Shown in pieces: positions 9,347 through 17,255 of a stretch of 64,000 nt of DNA. The DNA comes from VXNE01 sp965200505 (GTDB lineage: Bacteria; Pseudomonadota; Gammaproteobacteria; Pseudomonadales; Azotimanducaceae). The notes below the pieces were generated by a model. That model made no database searches, was not told where the DNA came from, and saw only the letters and a list, made by a program, of their open reading frames with translations. The DNA lies in the NCBI GenBank assembly GCA_965200505.1, contig OZ241343.1:992001-1056000 (forward strand). Reading direction: 5' to 3'. The position numbers were made by a program, and so were the translations under genes. Each line of letters begins with the position of its first letter. The first letter of the stretch is position 1.

Positions 9347-10140
9347 TCCGCGCCCACCGCGCCGCGGCGCGGACGCACGATGCCGTGCCTCGATGCGCGG
9401 ACGCTGGCGAGGAATGTCGCCACTTCCGGGCAATGTCCGGAGTCCCCCTCCAAGGCGGCACACGCTTCACGCGCCGTCAAGCCGCGGCGATAAACCACCT
9501 TGTAGGCGCGGCGCAACGCGGTGATCGTCTCCGGCGCGGCTTGGCGGCGGCGCATGCCCTCGACGTTCAAGCCGACGGCCCGGGCAGGATTGCCGAGGGC
9601 GGTGACGTAAGCGGGCACATCCTTAATGACGTAGGAAAACGCCGCCACATGGGTGTAGGCACCCACCGTGCGGAATTGCAGGATGCCGGCGTAGCCGCCG
9701 ATGTTGGCGCCGTCGCCCACCGTCACATGGCCGGCCAGCGAAGCGTTGTTCGCCATGATGACGCCGTTGCCCACCTCGCAATCGTGCCCCACATGGACGT
9801 AGGCCATCAGCAGGTTGTTGTCGCCGATGACCGTGACGCCGCGATCCTTCAACATGCCGCGGTGGATGGTGACGCCTTCCCGAATCACGTTGTCGTCGCC
9901 GATGCGCAAGCTGGTGGGCTCCCCGCCATAGGCGAGCGCCGGCGTGTCCTCCCCCACCGAGGCGAACTGGAAGATGCGGTTGCGTTGGCCGATTTCCGTG
10001 GGGCCCTTGACGATGGCGTGGGGGCCGATGCGGCAGTCGTCGCCAATGGACACGCCCGGGCCGATGTGACTCCACGGCCCAACTTCCACACCCGAGCCGA
10101 GTTCCGCGCCAACGTCCACGATGGCGCGTGGATCGATCAT
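9343..10140 (-). CDS. lpxA: UDP-N-acetylglucosamine O-acyltransferase
   Basis: First enzyme of lipid A synthesis, transferring a 3-hydroxyacyl chain from ACP to UDP-GlcNAc. The 265-residue protein is a left-handed beta helix of hexapeptide repeats (IGPGVSIGDDCRIGPHAIV), with the catalytic-site block AYVHVGHDCEVGN (His119) and the C-terminal helical domain ending LRRAYKVVYRRGLT. The ATG at 10140 overlaps the fabZ stop. The neighbours lpxD and fabZ are its usual operon partners. Confidence 0.96.
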   Translation of the reverse strand: MIDPRAIVDVGAELGSGVEVGPWSHIGPGVSIGDDCRIGPHAIVKGPTEIGQRNRIFQFASVGEDTPALAYGGEPTSLRIGDDNVIREGVTIHRGMLKDRGVTVIGDNNLLMAYVHVGHDCEVGNGVIMANNASLAGHVTVGDGANIGGYAGILQFRTVGAYTHVAAFSYVIKDVPAYVTALGNPARAVGLNVEGMRRRQAAPETITALRRAYKVVYRRGLTAREACAALEGDSGHCPEVATFLASVRASRHGIVRPRRGAVGAE

Positions 10141-10577
10141 TCGTTCAGGTCCCGTTCCGCACAGAGGATTTCCGTGGTGCAGGCGACCTCGCCGGCCACC
10201 ATCGCCACGCCCCGGAACTTCATCACCGAGCGCCGTTCGCTCAATATCTCGATTTCCATGTCGAGCCGGTCGCCGGGGATCACCGGGCGCTTGAAGCGCG
10301 TTCGATCCGTGCCGGCCAAGTAATAGACATAGCCGTCCGCCGGCTTCTTGCCGCGGGTCTTGAACGCCAGCACACCGGCAAGCTGCGCCAACGCCTCGAC
10401 GATGAGCACCCCCGGCATCACCGGATGGCCCGGGAAGTGGCCTTGGAAGAACGGTTCGCCGATGGAGACGTTCTTGAAGCCGGCCACGCGCTCGCCGATG
10501 GCGAGCTCCGTCACCCGATCCACCAGCAGGAAGGGGAAGCGGTGCGGCAGGTATTCGTGGATGGCGACGCTGTCCAT
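10137..10577 (-). CDS. fabZ: 3-hydroxyacyl-[ACP] dehydratase
   Basis: Removes water from 3-hydroxyacyl-ACP in fatty acid elongation and competes with LpxA for hydroxyacyl-ACP. The 146-residue hot-dog fold protein carries the PHRFPFLLVDRV start, catalytic His in GHFPGHPVMPGV (His47) and Glu in LIVEALAQ (Glu61). The ATG at 10577 shares one base with the lpxD stop (TGATG); the frame extends farther upstream but only over lpxD. Confidence 0.97.
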   Translation of the reverse strand: MDSVAIHEYLPHRFPFLLVDRVTELAIGERVAGFKNVSIGEPFFQGHFPGHPVMPGVLIVEALAQLAGVLAFKTRGKKPADGYVYYLAGTDRTRFKRPVIPGDRLDMEIEILSERRSVMKFRGVAMVAGEVACTTEILCAERDLNE

Positions 10578-11647
10578 CAGTCTCTCCCCGCTCCTTCCAG
10601 CCCGGCACATTCGTCCGCCTGCCCCGCCTCCACTTTGCGTTCCAGCCGGGCGAGCCGCCGGGCGAGGCCGTCCAACTTGGCGAAGCGCAGCGCGTTGCGC
10701 TTCCAAGACCGCGCGGGAGCGTGCAACGTGCCGCCGGCGTAGAGGCCGGGGCTGGTGATGGAACTCGTCACATGGGTGGTGGCGGTGACCATCACGCCAT
10801 CGCAGATCTCCACCGGGCCGTCGCCCCCGACGCCCACGCCGCCACCCAACATGCAGTGGCGCCCGATGCGCGTGCTGCCCACCAGCCCCACTTGGCCGCA
10901 AAGCACGCTGTGGGCGCCGATTTCACAGTTATGTCCCACCTGCACTTGATTGTCGATCTTGACGCCATCGCCGATCACCGTGTCGCGGATGGCGCCGCGG
11001 TCGATGGCCGTCAGGGCGCCCACACTCACATCGTTGCCAATGCGCACGCCGCCGAGTTGCGCGATGGCCTGCAGGCGCCCCGCTCCGTCTGGTGCGAAGC
11101 CGAAGCCGTCCGCGCCGATGACGGCGCCGCTGTGGATGACGCAGCGGCAGCCCAAGCACACGCCGTGGCACAGCGTTGCGTTGGGCATGATGACCGTGCC
11201 GGCGCCGACCACGGCCCCGCGCCCCACGAAGGCGCCGGCGCCCACTGCCACGCCTTCGCCCAGCTCGACCTCCGCCTCGACGGTGGCGTTTGGGCCGATG
11301 GCCACGCCGGCACTCAACCGCGCCCGCGGGTGTACCGTGGCGGTGCGGTGTACGCCGAGCACCGGGCACGGGCGGGTCTCGAAAAGCGTCGAGGCGACGG
11401 CGTAGGCGTGGTAGGGATGCGCCGCCACCAAGGCGTTGGTGGGGCAGTTCGGCGCGTCAGCTTCCGCCAAGATGACGGCGGTGGCGGTCGTGGTGGCGAG
11501 ATGGCGCCGGTAGGCGGCGCTCGACAGGTGCGTGAGTTCACCGGGCTTGGCATCGGCCAGCGCCCCGAGGCCGCACACCGTCGCCGCCGGGTCGCCAATC
11601 AGCCGCGCGCCAATGCGCGACGCGACTTCGGCGAGGGTGAGCGGCAC
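10577..11647 (-). CDS. lpxD: UDP-3-O-acyl-glucosamine N-acyltransferase
   Basis: Adds the second hydroxyacyl chain in lipid A synthesis. The 356-residue protein has the N-terminal uridine-binding domain (LTLAEVASRIGARLIGD) and a long hexapeptide beta helix with DGFGFAPDG and IDNQVQVGHNCEIG, the latter holding the likely catalytic His. The GTG start at 11647 follows the skp stop by 21 bases. A basic, charged C-terminal tail (LARRLARLERKVEAG) suggests a short coiled helix. Confidence 0.96.
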   Translation of the reverse strand: MPLTLAEVASRIGARLIGDPAATVCGLGALADAKPGELTHLSSAAYRRHLATTTATAVILAEADAPNCPTNALVAAHPYHAYAVASTLFETRPCPVLGVHRTATVHPRARLSAGVAIGPNATVEAEVELGEGVAVGAGAFVGRGAVVGAGTVIMPNATLCHGVCLGCRCVIHSGAVIGADGFGFAPDGAGRLQAIAQLGGVRIGNDVSVGALTAIDRGAIRDTVIGDGVKIDNQVQVGHNCEIGAHSVLCGQVGLVGSTRIGRHCMLGGGVGVGGDGPVEICDGVMVTATTHVTSSITSPGLYAGGTLHAPARSWKRNALRFAKLDGLARRLARLERKVEAGQADECAGLEGAGRD

Positions 11648-11668
11648 TTCGCGGCGCCCCGTTGCCCG

Positions 11669-12166
11669 CTACTGCTTCTCGTTCAGCTTCTCGGTGACGC
11701 GGCGCGTGATGTCGTGCTTGATGTTGACGTACAGGAGGCCGCCGCGTTGCAGCACCAAGTCGTAGCCTTCGATCTCCACGAGATCGTCCAGCACGGCATT
11801 CAGCTTGGGCGCCATGTCGCGCAGCACTTCCTCTTGCCTATCCTGCAGCTCCTTCTGCAGCTTGTTGGCGCCGAACTCGAAGTCCAGCCGCTTGTCTTCG
11901 ATGCCCTTGCCGATGCGGCGCTTTTCCTCGTCGCCCAGAATCTCGGCGTCCTTCTCCAACTGCTCCTGCAGCGCCTCGATCTCTTCCCGGAGCGCGTTCA
12001 ACGCTTCCCGGTCCGGCTCCAAATCTTGCTGGATCTGCTCCGCGGCCGCCTTCGCCTCGTCGCTTTCGCTGAGCGCCCGCTGCACGTTCAGGACGGCGAC
12101 CTTAAGCTCCGCCGCGGCACCAAACGCCGCCGCCATCAACGCGACCGCCGTCAACTTCTTGACCAC
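11669..12166 (-). CDS. skp: Periplasmic chaperone Skp/OmpH
   Basis: Carries unfolded outer-membrane proteins through the periplasm. The 165-residue protein has a signal peptide ending near AAFGAAAE, the family start LKVAVLNVQRAL, a long charged coiled-coil region (about residues 35-120) and a C-terminal beta strand segment (EGYDLVLQRGGLLYV). The GTG at 12166 has a well-placed GGGAGAAGG upstream. bamA normally precedes skp; here the upstream side is occupied by a divergently transcribed ATPase. Confidence 0.9.
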   Translation of the reverse strand: MVKKLTAVALMAAAFGAAAELKVAVLNVQRALSESDEAKAAAEQIQQDLEPDREALNALREEIEALQEQLEKDAEILGDEEKRRIGKGIEDKRLDFEFGANKLQKELQDRQEEVLRDMAPKLNAVLDDLVEIEGYDLVLQRGGLLYVNIKHDITRRVTEKLNEKQ

Positions 12167-12235
12167 ATCCTTCTCCCTTGCCGAACTTTGTTGCCGAACA
12201 CGCGGACACTGCCGGTGCCCCGACGCCGCCCCGCC

Positions 12236-12241
12236 ATTGTA
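12236..12241 (-). promoter_or_regulatory. Possible -10 box for the skp-lpx-dnaE operon
   Basis: Reading on the minus strand there is a TACAAT about 70 bases before the skp start, in an otherwise GC-rich spacer. No convincing -35 box is visible at 16-18 bases, so this is a weak call. Confidence 0.3.
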
Positions 12242-12393
12242 AAGGACGCGGCGGGGGATTAGCAGGGCGATGAAAATTCGACGCCACGCGGCACGGGCGG
12301 AGGGCTGAATCCAACGCTACATGAGCATGGCGGGCGTTGCCACTCTGGCGAGGGCAACATCGGTGGCGGGCAAACGGCACAAGCCAAACGCCC

Positions 12394-12399
12394 TATACT
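12394..12399 (+). promoter_or_regulatory. -10 box before ATPase 1
   Basis: TATACT lies 10 bases before the ATG at 12409, followed by an AGAGGG ribosome binding sequence. A -35 box is not evident. The very short distance would give a nearly leaderless transcript if this box is used. Confidence 0.35.
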
Positions 12400-12408
12400 C
12401 AGAGGGCT

Positions 12409-13470
12409 ATGAAGTCGAAGCCGCAGCGGGTTTTCCGGGCGGGCAGCGGCGTGGCGCCACCGGCCCTTACTGGGCGCGCATCCGAGCAAGCCGTGCTGTC
12501 TCGATGTCTCTCGAATTTGCGCGACCAAGCTGCTCCGGCGCACGACATTGTTCTCGTGGGACCTCGCGGCAACGGCAAAACGGCGCTGCTTCGTTGGTTC
12601 CAAGACGCCTGCGCCGAGACTGAACCCGCTGTGGATGTGGTGGCGCTGACGCCAAGTGCCCTTCCCAATCCAGCGGCGCTGCCAGATGCGCTGGCGCCAC
12701 GCCGCTGGCTTGCCAAGTTGTTGCCACGAAAGGTCGCGCGCTGTCGCCGCCGCCCATTGGCGCTCCTGCTCGACGAGGCCCATACGCTGGACCTCGAGGT
12801 GGGCAACGTGCTCCTGAACGTTAGCCAGCAGGTTCGCGGCGCCGAAGCACCATTTCTGCTCGTGCTCGCCGGCACGCCGGGGCTGCCGACGCACCTGGAC
12901 GCCATGAACGCTTCCTTCTGGTCGCGCTTGGGCGAAGGCGAGCTCGGCATTGGCCGCCTAAGCGAGGCGGCGGCCAAACAGGCGCTTACCGAACCTCTGA
13001 ACGCCCACGGCGTGGACATTGACGCTCACGCGCTCGCGTACGTCGTCGCCCAAAGCCAACACTACCCGTACTTCATTCAGCTCTGGGGCGACGCGTTGTG
13101 GCAACGCCATCTGGCGACGGGCACAACGACCATCGCGGCCGAAATCGCCGAGGCCGTGCAACCCGCCGTGGCGGCGCAAGTGGCGAACTATTACCAGCGG
13201 CGGTTCGTGGAGCTGGAGGCTGAAGACTTGGTGCCGGCAGCGGCCGCGGTGGCGCAGCTGTTCGAGCGCGACACGAACACGGCCTCGGACCAAGACCTGG
13301 ACGCCGCGCTTGCCACAACCGGCATCGACGATGCCGCCAAACGGTACGCCACGCGGGAAGCGCTCAACCGCTTGGGCTACGTCTGGCGGCCCCCCAACCA
13401 GCAAGCGCCATTCCGCTGGCACCCCGGCATCCCGTCGCTGATGGCCCACATGCTGAAACAGGCCGCCTAG
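12409..13470 (+). CDS. Small AAA/Arch_ATPase-like protein, copy 1
   Basis: A 353-residue P-loop ATPase of unknown role. It has Walker A GPRGNGKT (51-58), Walker B LALLLDEAHTL (about 117-126), a sensor-like LLVLAGTPGLP and a YPYFIQLWGDALW segment that recalls Arch_ATPase/STAND-type ATPases, with an alpha-helical C-terminus. It is clearly paralogous to the gene at 23269-24462: FRxGxGxxPPxLxGRAxEQ, the P-loop, LLVLAGTP and YPxFIQL all match. It is transcribed away from skp where bamA would usually be. Its stop abuts a truncated DUF5615 toxin remnant. Function is not known. Confidence 0.8.
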   Translation: MKSKPQRVFRAGSGVAPPALTGRASEQAVLSRCLSNLRDQAAPAHDIVLVGPRGNGKTALLRWFQDACAETEPAVDVVALTPSALPNPAALPDALAPRRWLAKLLPRKVARCRRRPLALLLDEAHTLDLEVGNVLLNVSQQVRGAEAPFLLVLAGTPGLPTHLDAMNASFWSRLGEGELGIGRLSEAAAKQALTEPLNAHGVDIDAHALAYVVAQSQHYPYFIQLWGDALWQRHLATGTTTIAAEIAEAVQPAVAAQVANYYQRRFVELEAEDLVPAAAAVAQLFERDTNTASDQDLDAALATTGIDDAAKRYATREALNRLGYVWRPPNQQAPFRWHPGIPSLMAHMLKQAA

Positions 13471-13539
13471 CCCAGGGAACAGATCGGCCAGGCCTTGCGT
13501 CAATCGTGGCGGCAGGTTGTGGTCGAAGAGCAGCTTCAC
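13471..13539 (-). pseudogene. Truncated DUF5615 PIN-like toxin remnant
   Basis: A GTG at 13539, overlapping the DUF433 stop as GTGA, opens 23 codons beginning VKLLFDHNLPPRL and ending LFPG, the typical N-terminus of DUF5615 PIN-like toxins (about 110-120 residues). The similarity ends exactly at the last base of the convergent ATPase gene (13470). Beyond it the frame stays open but only reads the ATPase gene backwards. The first acidic residue of the PIN site (Asp6) is kept; the rest of the domain is gone, so toxin activity should be lost. Confidence 0.75.
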
Positions 13540-13763
13540 TCCGCTCCGACGGCCAGCATCGACCGTTCTCGGTCCGCCACATAGCTTAGGCATGCGAGGA
13601 TGTCCTCCTCACGCAGATACGGGAACTCGTCCAACACCTCGCGGTAGGTCATCCCGGAAGCCAGATAGCCGAGCACGTCATATACGGTGATCCTCATTCC
13701 CCGGATGCAGGGCTTGCCGCCCCGCTTGCCTGGATCAATGGCAATGGCGTTTCGGTAGTCCAT
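13536..13763 (-). CDS. DUF433 antitoxin-like protein
   Basis: A 75-residue protein with the DUF433 core: GGKPCIRGMRITVYDVL, then YLASGMTYREVLDEFPYLREEDILACLSYVADRER. DUF433 proteins pair with DUF5615 PIN-like toxins as antitoxins. Its stop overlaps the GTG of the truncated toxin remnant, so this was a normal antitoxin-toxin operon before the toxin was cut. It now appears to be an orphan antitoxin. Confidence 0.85.
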   Translation of the reverse strand: MDYRNAIAIDPGKRGGKPCIRGMRITVYDVLGYLASGMTYREVLDEFPYLREEDILACLSYVADRERSMLAVGAE

Positions 13764-14007
13764 GTCCTCAAGCCCTTGCGGTCAGCGGCGACCAGCGTAC
13801 CGCATCGAGAGACGTCCTTCACGTTGAGGCCGATAGGCGGAGGACATGTTGCCCCGCGGCATCGCGCAAGCCACCAGTCCGACCTCGGTGAGCTTCGCCA
13901 AGTTCACGTAGAGCTGGTCTCCTGCTTAAGGGGGAACGGTTGTGGCGTGAAACCGTTGTGTTCGCCCGGACGATTCCGATCCGTTCTATGAGCGTCGCTG
14001 ACGACCG

Positions 14008-17000
14008 TTATGCGCTTGTCGCCAGCATCCGCGCTAAGTAGTCGTAGCTCTCGTCGCGCACCGGAAACAGGATGTGGTGGGCGGCGAAGCGCTGCAAGTC
14101 CCAGTTGCCGTCGTCGTACTTGGGGCGCAAGTCCTCGAACGGGGTGGCGGAGACGATGTAGGAATCTAGGCGCACTTCGCCGCCGGTGGCTGCGTGCGAG
14201 CGGGCCATCTCGCGTTCCAATTCGGCCAGCGTCTCGTGCAGGCGGGCTTTGTCGTCGTGGGCGTAGGCGCGGGCGTGCAGCATCCCGTGGGGTTCCACGA
14301 AGACGATGCGCTGGGTGTTGGCGTCTTTCAGCCAGAGGATGAAATCTGGATAGAAGCCGCGTTGGGCGAAGAAGCCGACGCCATGGCCGCGGCCTTGGTT
14401 GCGGAGCAGGAACAGCTCTTTGCCCACCAGCCCACCGTCTTGTTCTTGGCAGCAGTAGCGGTGCAGGTCTTCCACGAAGCGGTGTTCGCTCTCATTCAGC
14501 GCCGGCGGCTTGGACGTGACCTTGGCGTGGCGCTGCACCAACAGCGGCTGGTAGAGGTGGCGGTCGAAGTGGATGTTCGGCAGTTCGGCGGTTTCGCGCT
14601 CGTAGATGCGCTCGCCTTCTTCGATCAACTGCCTGATGTCTTCGAGCAGCCGAGCATTGCCCGTCGCCGAATCGCCGTCGTCCTGTCCAGTTCGAGGAAC
14701 GCGTACCACATAGCCTTGGAAGTTGGCGTCCGTGTCGCGCACCTCGCTGTAGCGCATCCGCTTGCTGGCCCAGCGTTCTTGGCGCAGCTGGTAGAAGCGG
14801 TCTGTGTACTTCTTCGCCAGCGCCAGCACGGCTTCCGAGAGTGCGGCGATGTCCATGAGGGTCTTGGGTTCCGCAAGGTTGTCTTCCGCGGCGAGCTCGT
14901 GGCACAGCGGATCGGCGGACTCGAAAACGGCGCGGATGTCCTGCGGCGTGAAGGCGAGGTTCGGGTAGCCGCGCTGTTCCCGGTAGGCGAGCAGTTCCAG
15001 ATGTACGCGGTGCCAATCCACCAGTTGCAGGCTGGCCGCAGGGATCCGCCGGTTGCGCCCCGCCTGCGCCTTCTCGTCTGTGAACGCGCCACTCACGCTC
15101 TCGATGGCCTGCGCCTGTAGCGACCGGTCCAAAAACACCTTGGCGCCCGCGAGGGGTGACAACGCCGTCTCCACTTCGTCCCCGAAGGCGGCGTTGCCCG
15201 GCACACGCGGCACCAACAGGCCCTTGCTCAGGAACGCTTGGTTCGGGCGCACCGGCAAGGCCAGTTCCACCACGCCTTCGGTGTGCAAGTCTTCGCGTTG
15301 CAGATAGTCCTTGAACTGCGCCATGTAGTCCGCGCGGACGGCAAAGATGTTGAGCGTCTCCAACAGCCCAATGTGCTCGGGATGCGTGCCTTCCAAGGCG
15401 CTGCTGCGTTTCAGCCCATGCCGCAAGCCGCGCAGGCGCACGCCGCGCCCGAATAGCTGGATGATCTGCGAACCTTCGCGGCGGCCGACGTTCATCAACC
15501 CCATGCTGGAGACGCGCCAAGAGTTCCAGCCTTCCATGAACTTGCGGGCGCCCACCAGCACTTCAATGCTGGTGTCGGGCTTGTTGATGGTGTCGAAGAG
15601 GCCATCGAGCACGGCCTCCTCCTGCATCAATATCTCCGGCGCTCGCTCCGCCACCAGTTTGCGGAAGCTGCTTGCATCGCCGATGGTGACCACCCCGAAG
15701 TAGCGCGTGGAGTTGTTTGCCTTCAAGCCGATCTCACCGCTCGACCCGCGCACGAAGCCGAGGCGCAACACGTCGTTGATGCCCGCGTGGAAGACGTCCT
15801 TGAGGATGCCCTGATACAGCGCTTCCGGCGACAGGCCCACATCGCGCAGGCAGCCGAATCGGCCCTCGAACACGTCTCGCCCGTCCGCTCGTTCCAAGCC
15901 ACTCTCGCCTTCCAACAGGCGGCGGATGCCGGCCAGCGCCCAGCCGCTTGGATTGTTCAGCACGCGGTGCAGAAAGCGCACCACCGTGAGCACGTCGCTC
16001 TGCTTGCGCTTGTTGCGGCTGTAAACGGCGTTCACCGTGCCGCCGACAAACACCCACAGCGGGCGCTCCAAGTGATACGGGCGCAAGGCGTTCTTGTGCT
16101 CGGCGAACACCCGTTGTTGCTCGTAGAAGGCGAGCAGGTTGCCGAGCAACAGGCGGTCTGTTCGTTCCTCGTCTCCCTCCGCTTCCGTGTCCTTCGCACC
16201 AGTGTCCTTCAAGTTCAGGATGTTGAAGTCCTTGCCGAAGCCGTCGCCGTGGAAGTAGCGATAGGAGTAATCAAAGGCGATGGCCTTGGCGTATTCCCGG
16301 GTGAGTTCCTCGTTGCGGGCGGCGGTGAGCGCTTGGCCGAAGGTGGCGCTGTACTCGAAGGTGAAGCCGGTTTCCGCCAGCGCGTCCCGGTAGCCGCGCC
16401 AGCGCTCGCCGCCGGAGCCCTTGTGGCCCTCGTCCACGAAGATCAGGTTGTTGCCCTCAAACGCCTCCACGGGAACGGAAAGGCCGCCGCCCTTCTTCAC
16501 CTCCGTGAGCTTGGTGATTTCGATGACGCGCACCGAGTTCGCCTCCGCGCCGGCCAGCAAGCCACTCTCGCGCAAATCGAAGCGGCGGCAGGGGATGCCG
16601 GAGAGGCGCATCTCCGCCAAGTGTTGTTCGCTCAAACCCTCGTTGGGCGTGACCAGCAGGATGCTGTCCAGCGGCTTGCCGTGGGCGGCGTTGCAGCGCA
16701 GGAACTGGTGGTAGTTGAGGTGCAGCAGCAGCGTCTTGCCGCCGCCGGTGGCGATCCAGAAGGCCAGTTTGCGCAAGTCATCGCGTGTGTATTCCAAATC
16801 CACGCGCACGCCGCGGAACCGGGAATCCGTGCTGCGGATCAACTCAAAACGGTTGAGCTTGTCCAGCAATTCCCCGGGGCGGCGAAAGAACCAGTCCAGG
16901 TAGATTTCGGCGTAGAGAACGGCTAGAAACTGGAAGTACCGCAGGGTGATCGGCGCAACACGGCGGGTGTTGATGGCGCGTAGGTGCTCGCGGATGTTGC

Positions 17001-17244
17001 GGTCGTAGTGGGTGAGAGCGGCCGCCGGCACTTGCACGTTCTGCCGCGTCTCCAATCGAACGCTTAAGTGGCTGCGCCCGTCCGCATTGAAGCCCTCGGC
17101 CGCTTCCTTCGCGTCGGCAAGCGCCTCTTCGTTGGTCTTGAAGCCAAACTGCAGGTTCAACCACGCCAGCAGCACCAAACGCTTCTCCAACTGCCCGTAG
17201 GAGAGGTCCTTGCCTTCCGCAGGGCTCCGTCTGCGCGTCGGCAT
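14008..17244 (-). CDS. Type III-like restriction enzyme, helicase-nuclease subunit (Res)
   Basis: The 1078-residue subunit should translocate on or scan DNA and cut it when paired with the methylase upstream. It has Walker A ATGGGKT (165-171), a DEAD-type box DEGH (271-274), and a helicase C-terminal domain with IQLFGRGVRLRG (motif VI). The C-terminal nuclease-like segment has YPDF (Asp967) and FVEPHG (984-987), where His stands at the position of the usual PD-(D/E)xK lysine. It starts 11 bases after the mod stop, so the two form one operon. The deviation may be typical of this subfamily. Confidence 0.85.
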   Translation of the reverse strand: MPTRRRSPAEGKDLSYGQLEKRLVLLAWLNLQFGFKTNEEALADAKEAAEGFNADGRSHLSVRLETRQNVQVPAAALTHYDRNIREHLRAINTRRVAPITLRYFQFLAVLYAEIYLDWFFRRPGELLDKLNRFELIRSTDSRFRGVRVDLEYTRDDLRKLAFWIATGGGKTLLLHLNYHQFLRCNAAHGKPLDSILLVTPNEGLSEQHLAEMRLSGIPCRRFDLRESGLLAGAEANSVRVIEITKLTEVKKGGGLSVPVEAFEGNNLIFVDEGHKGSGGERWRGYRDALAETGFTFEYSATFGQALTAARNEELTREYAKAIAFDYSYRYFHGDGFGKDFNILNLKDTGAKDTEAEGDEERTDRLLLGNLLAFYEQQRVFAEHKNALRPYHLERPLWVFVGGTVNAVYSRNKRKQSDVLTVVRFLHRVLNNPSGWALAGIRRLLEGESGLERADGRDVFEGRFGCLRDVGLSPEALYQGILKDVFHAGINDVLRLGFVRGSSGEIGLKANNSTRYFGVVTIGDASSFRKLVAERAPEILMQEEAVLDGLFDTINKPDTSIEVLVGARKFMEGWNSWRVSSMGLMNVGRREGSQIIQLFGRGVRLRGLRHGLKRSSALEGTHPEHIGLLETLNIFAVRADYMAQFKDYLQREDLHTEGVVELALPVRPNQAFLSKGLLVPRVPGNAAFGDEVETALSPLAGAKVFLDRSLQAQAIESVSGAFTDEKAQAGRNRRIPAASLQLVDWHRVHLELLAYREQRGYPNLAFTPQDIRAVFESADPLCHELAAEDNLAEPKTLMDIAALSEAVLALAKKYTDRFYQLRQERWASKRMRYSEVRDTDANFQGYVVRVPRTGQDDGDSATGNARLLEDIRQLIEEGERIYERETAELPNIHFDRHLYQPLLVQRHAKVTSKPPALNESEHRFVEDLHRYCCQEQDGGLVGKELFLLRNQGRGHGVGFFAQRGFYPDFILWLKDANTQRIVFVEPHGMLHARAYAHDDKARLHETLAELEREMARSHAATGGEVRLDSYIVSATPFEDLRPKYDDGNWDLQRFAAHHILFPVRDESYDYLARMLATSA

Positions 17245-17255
17245 GGCGGCGCCCG

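Noticed and set aside
12958..13470. Extension of the DUF5615 remnant frame through the ATPase gene
   Set aside because: The open frame beyond 13471 only mirrors the ATPase on the other strand and does not resemble DUF5615.
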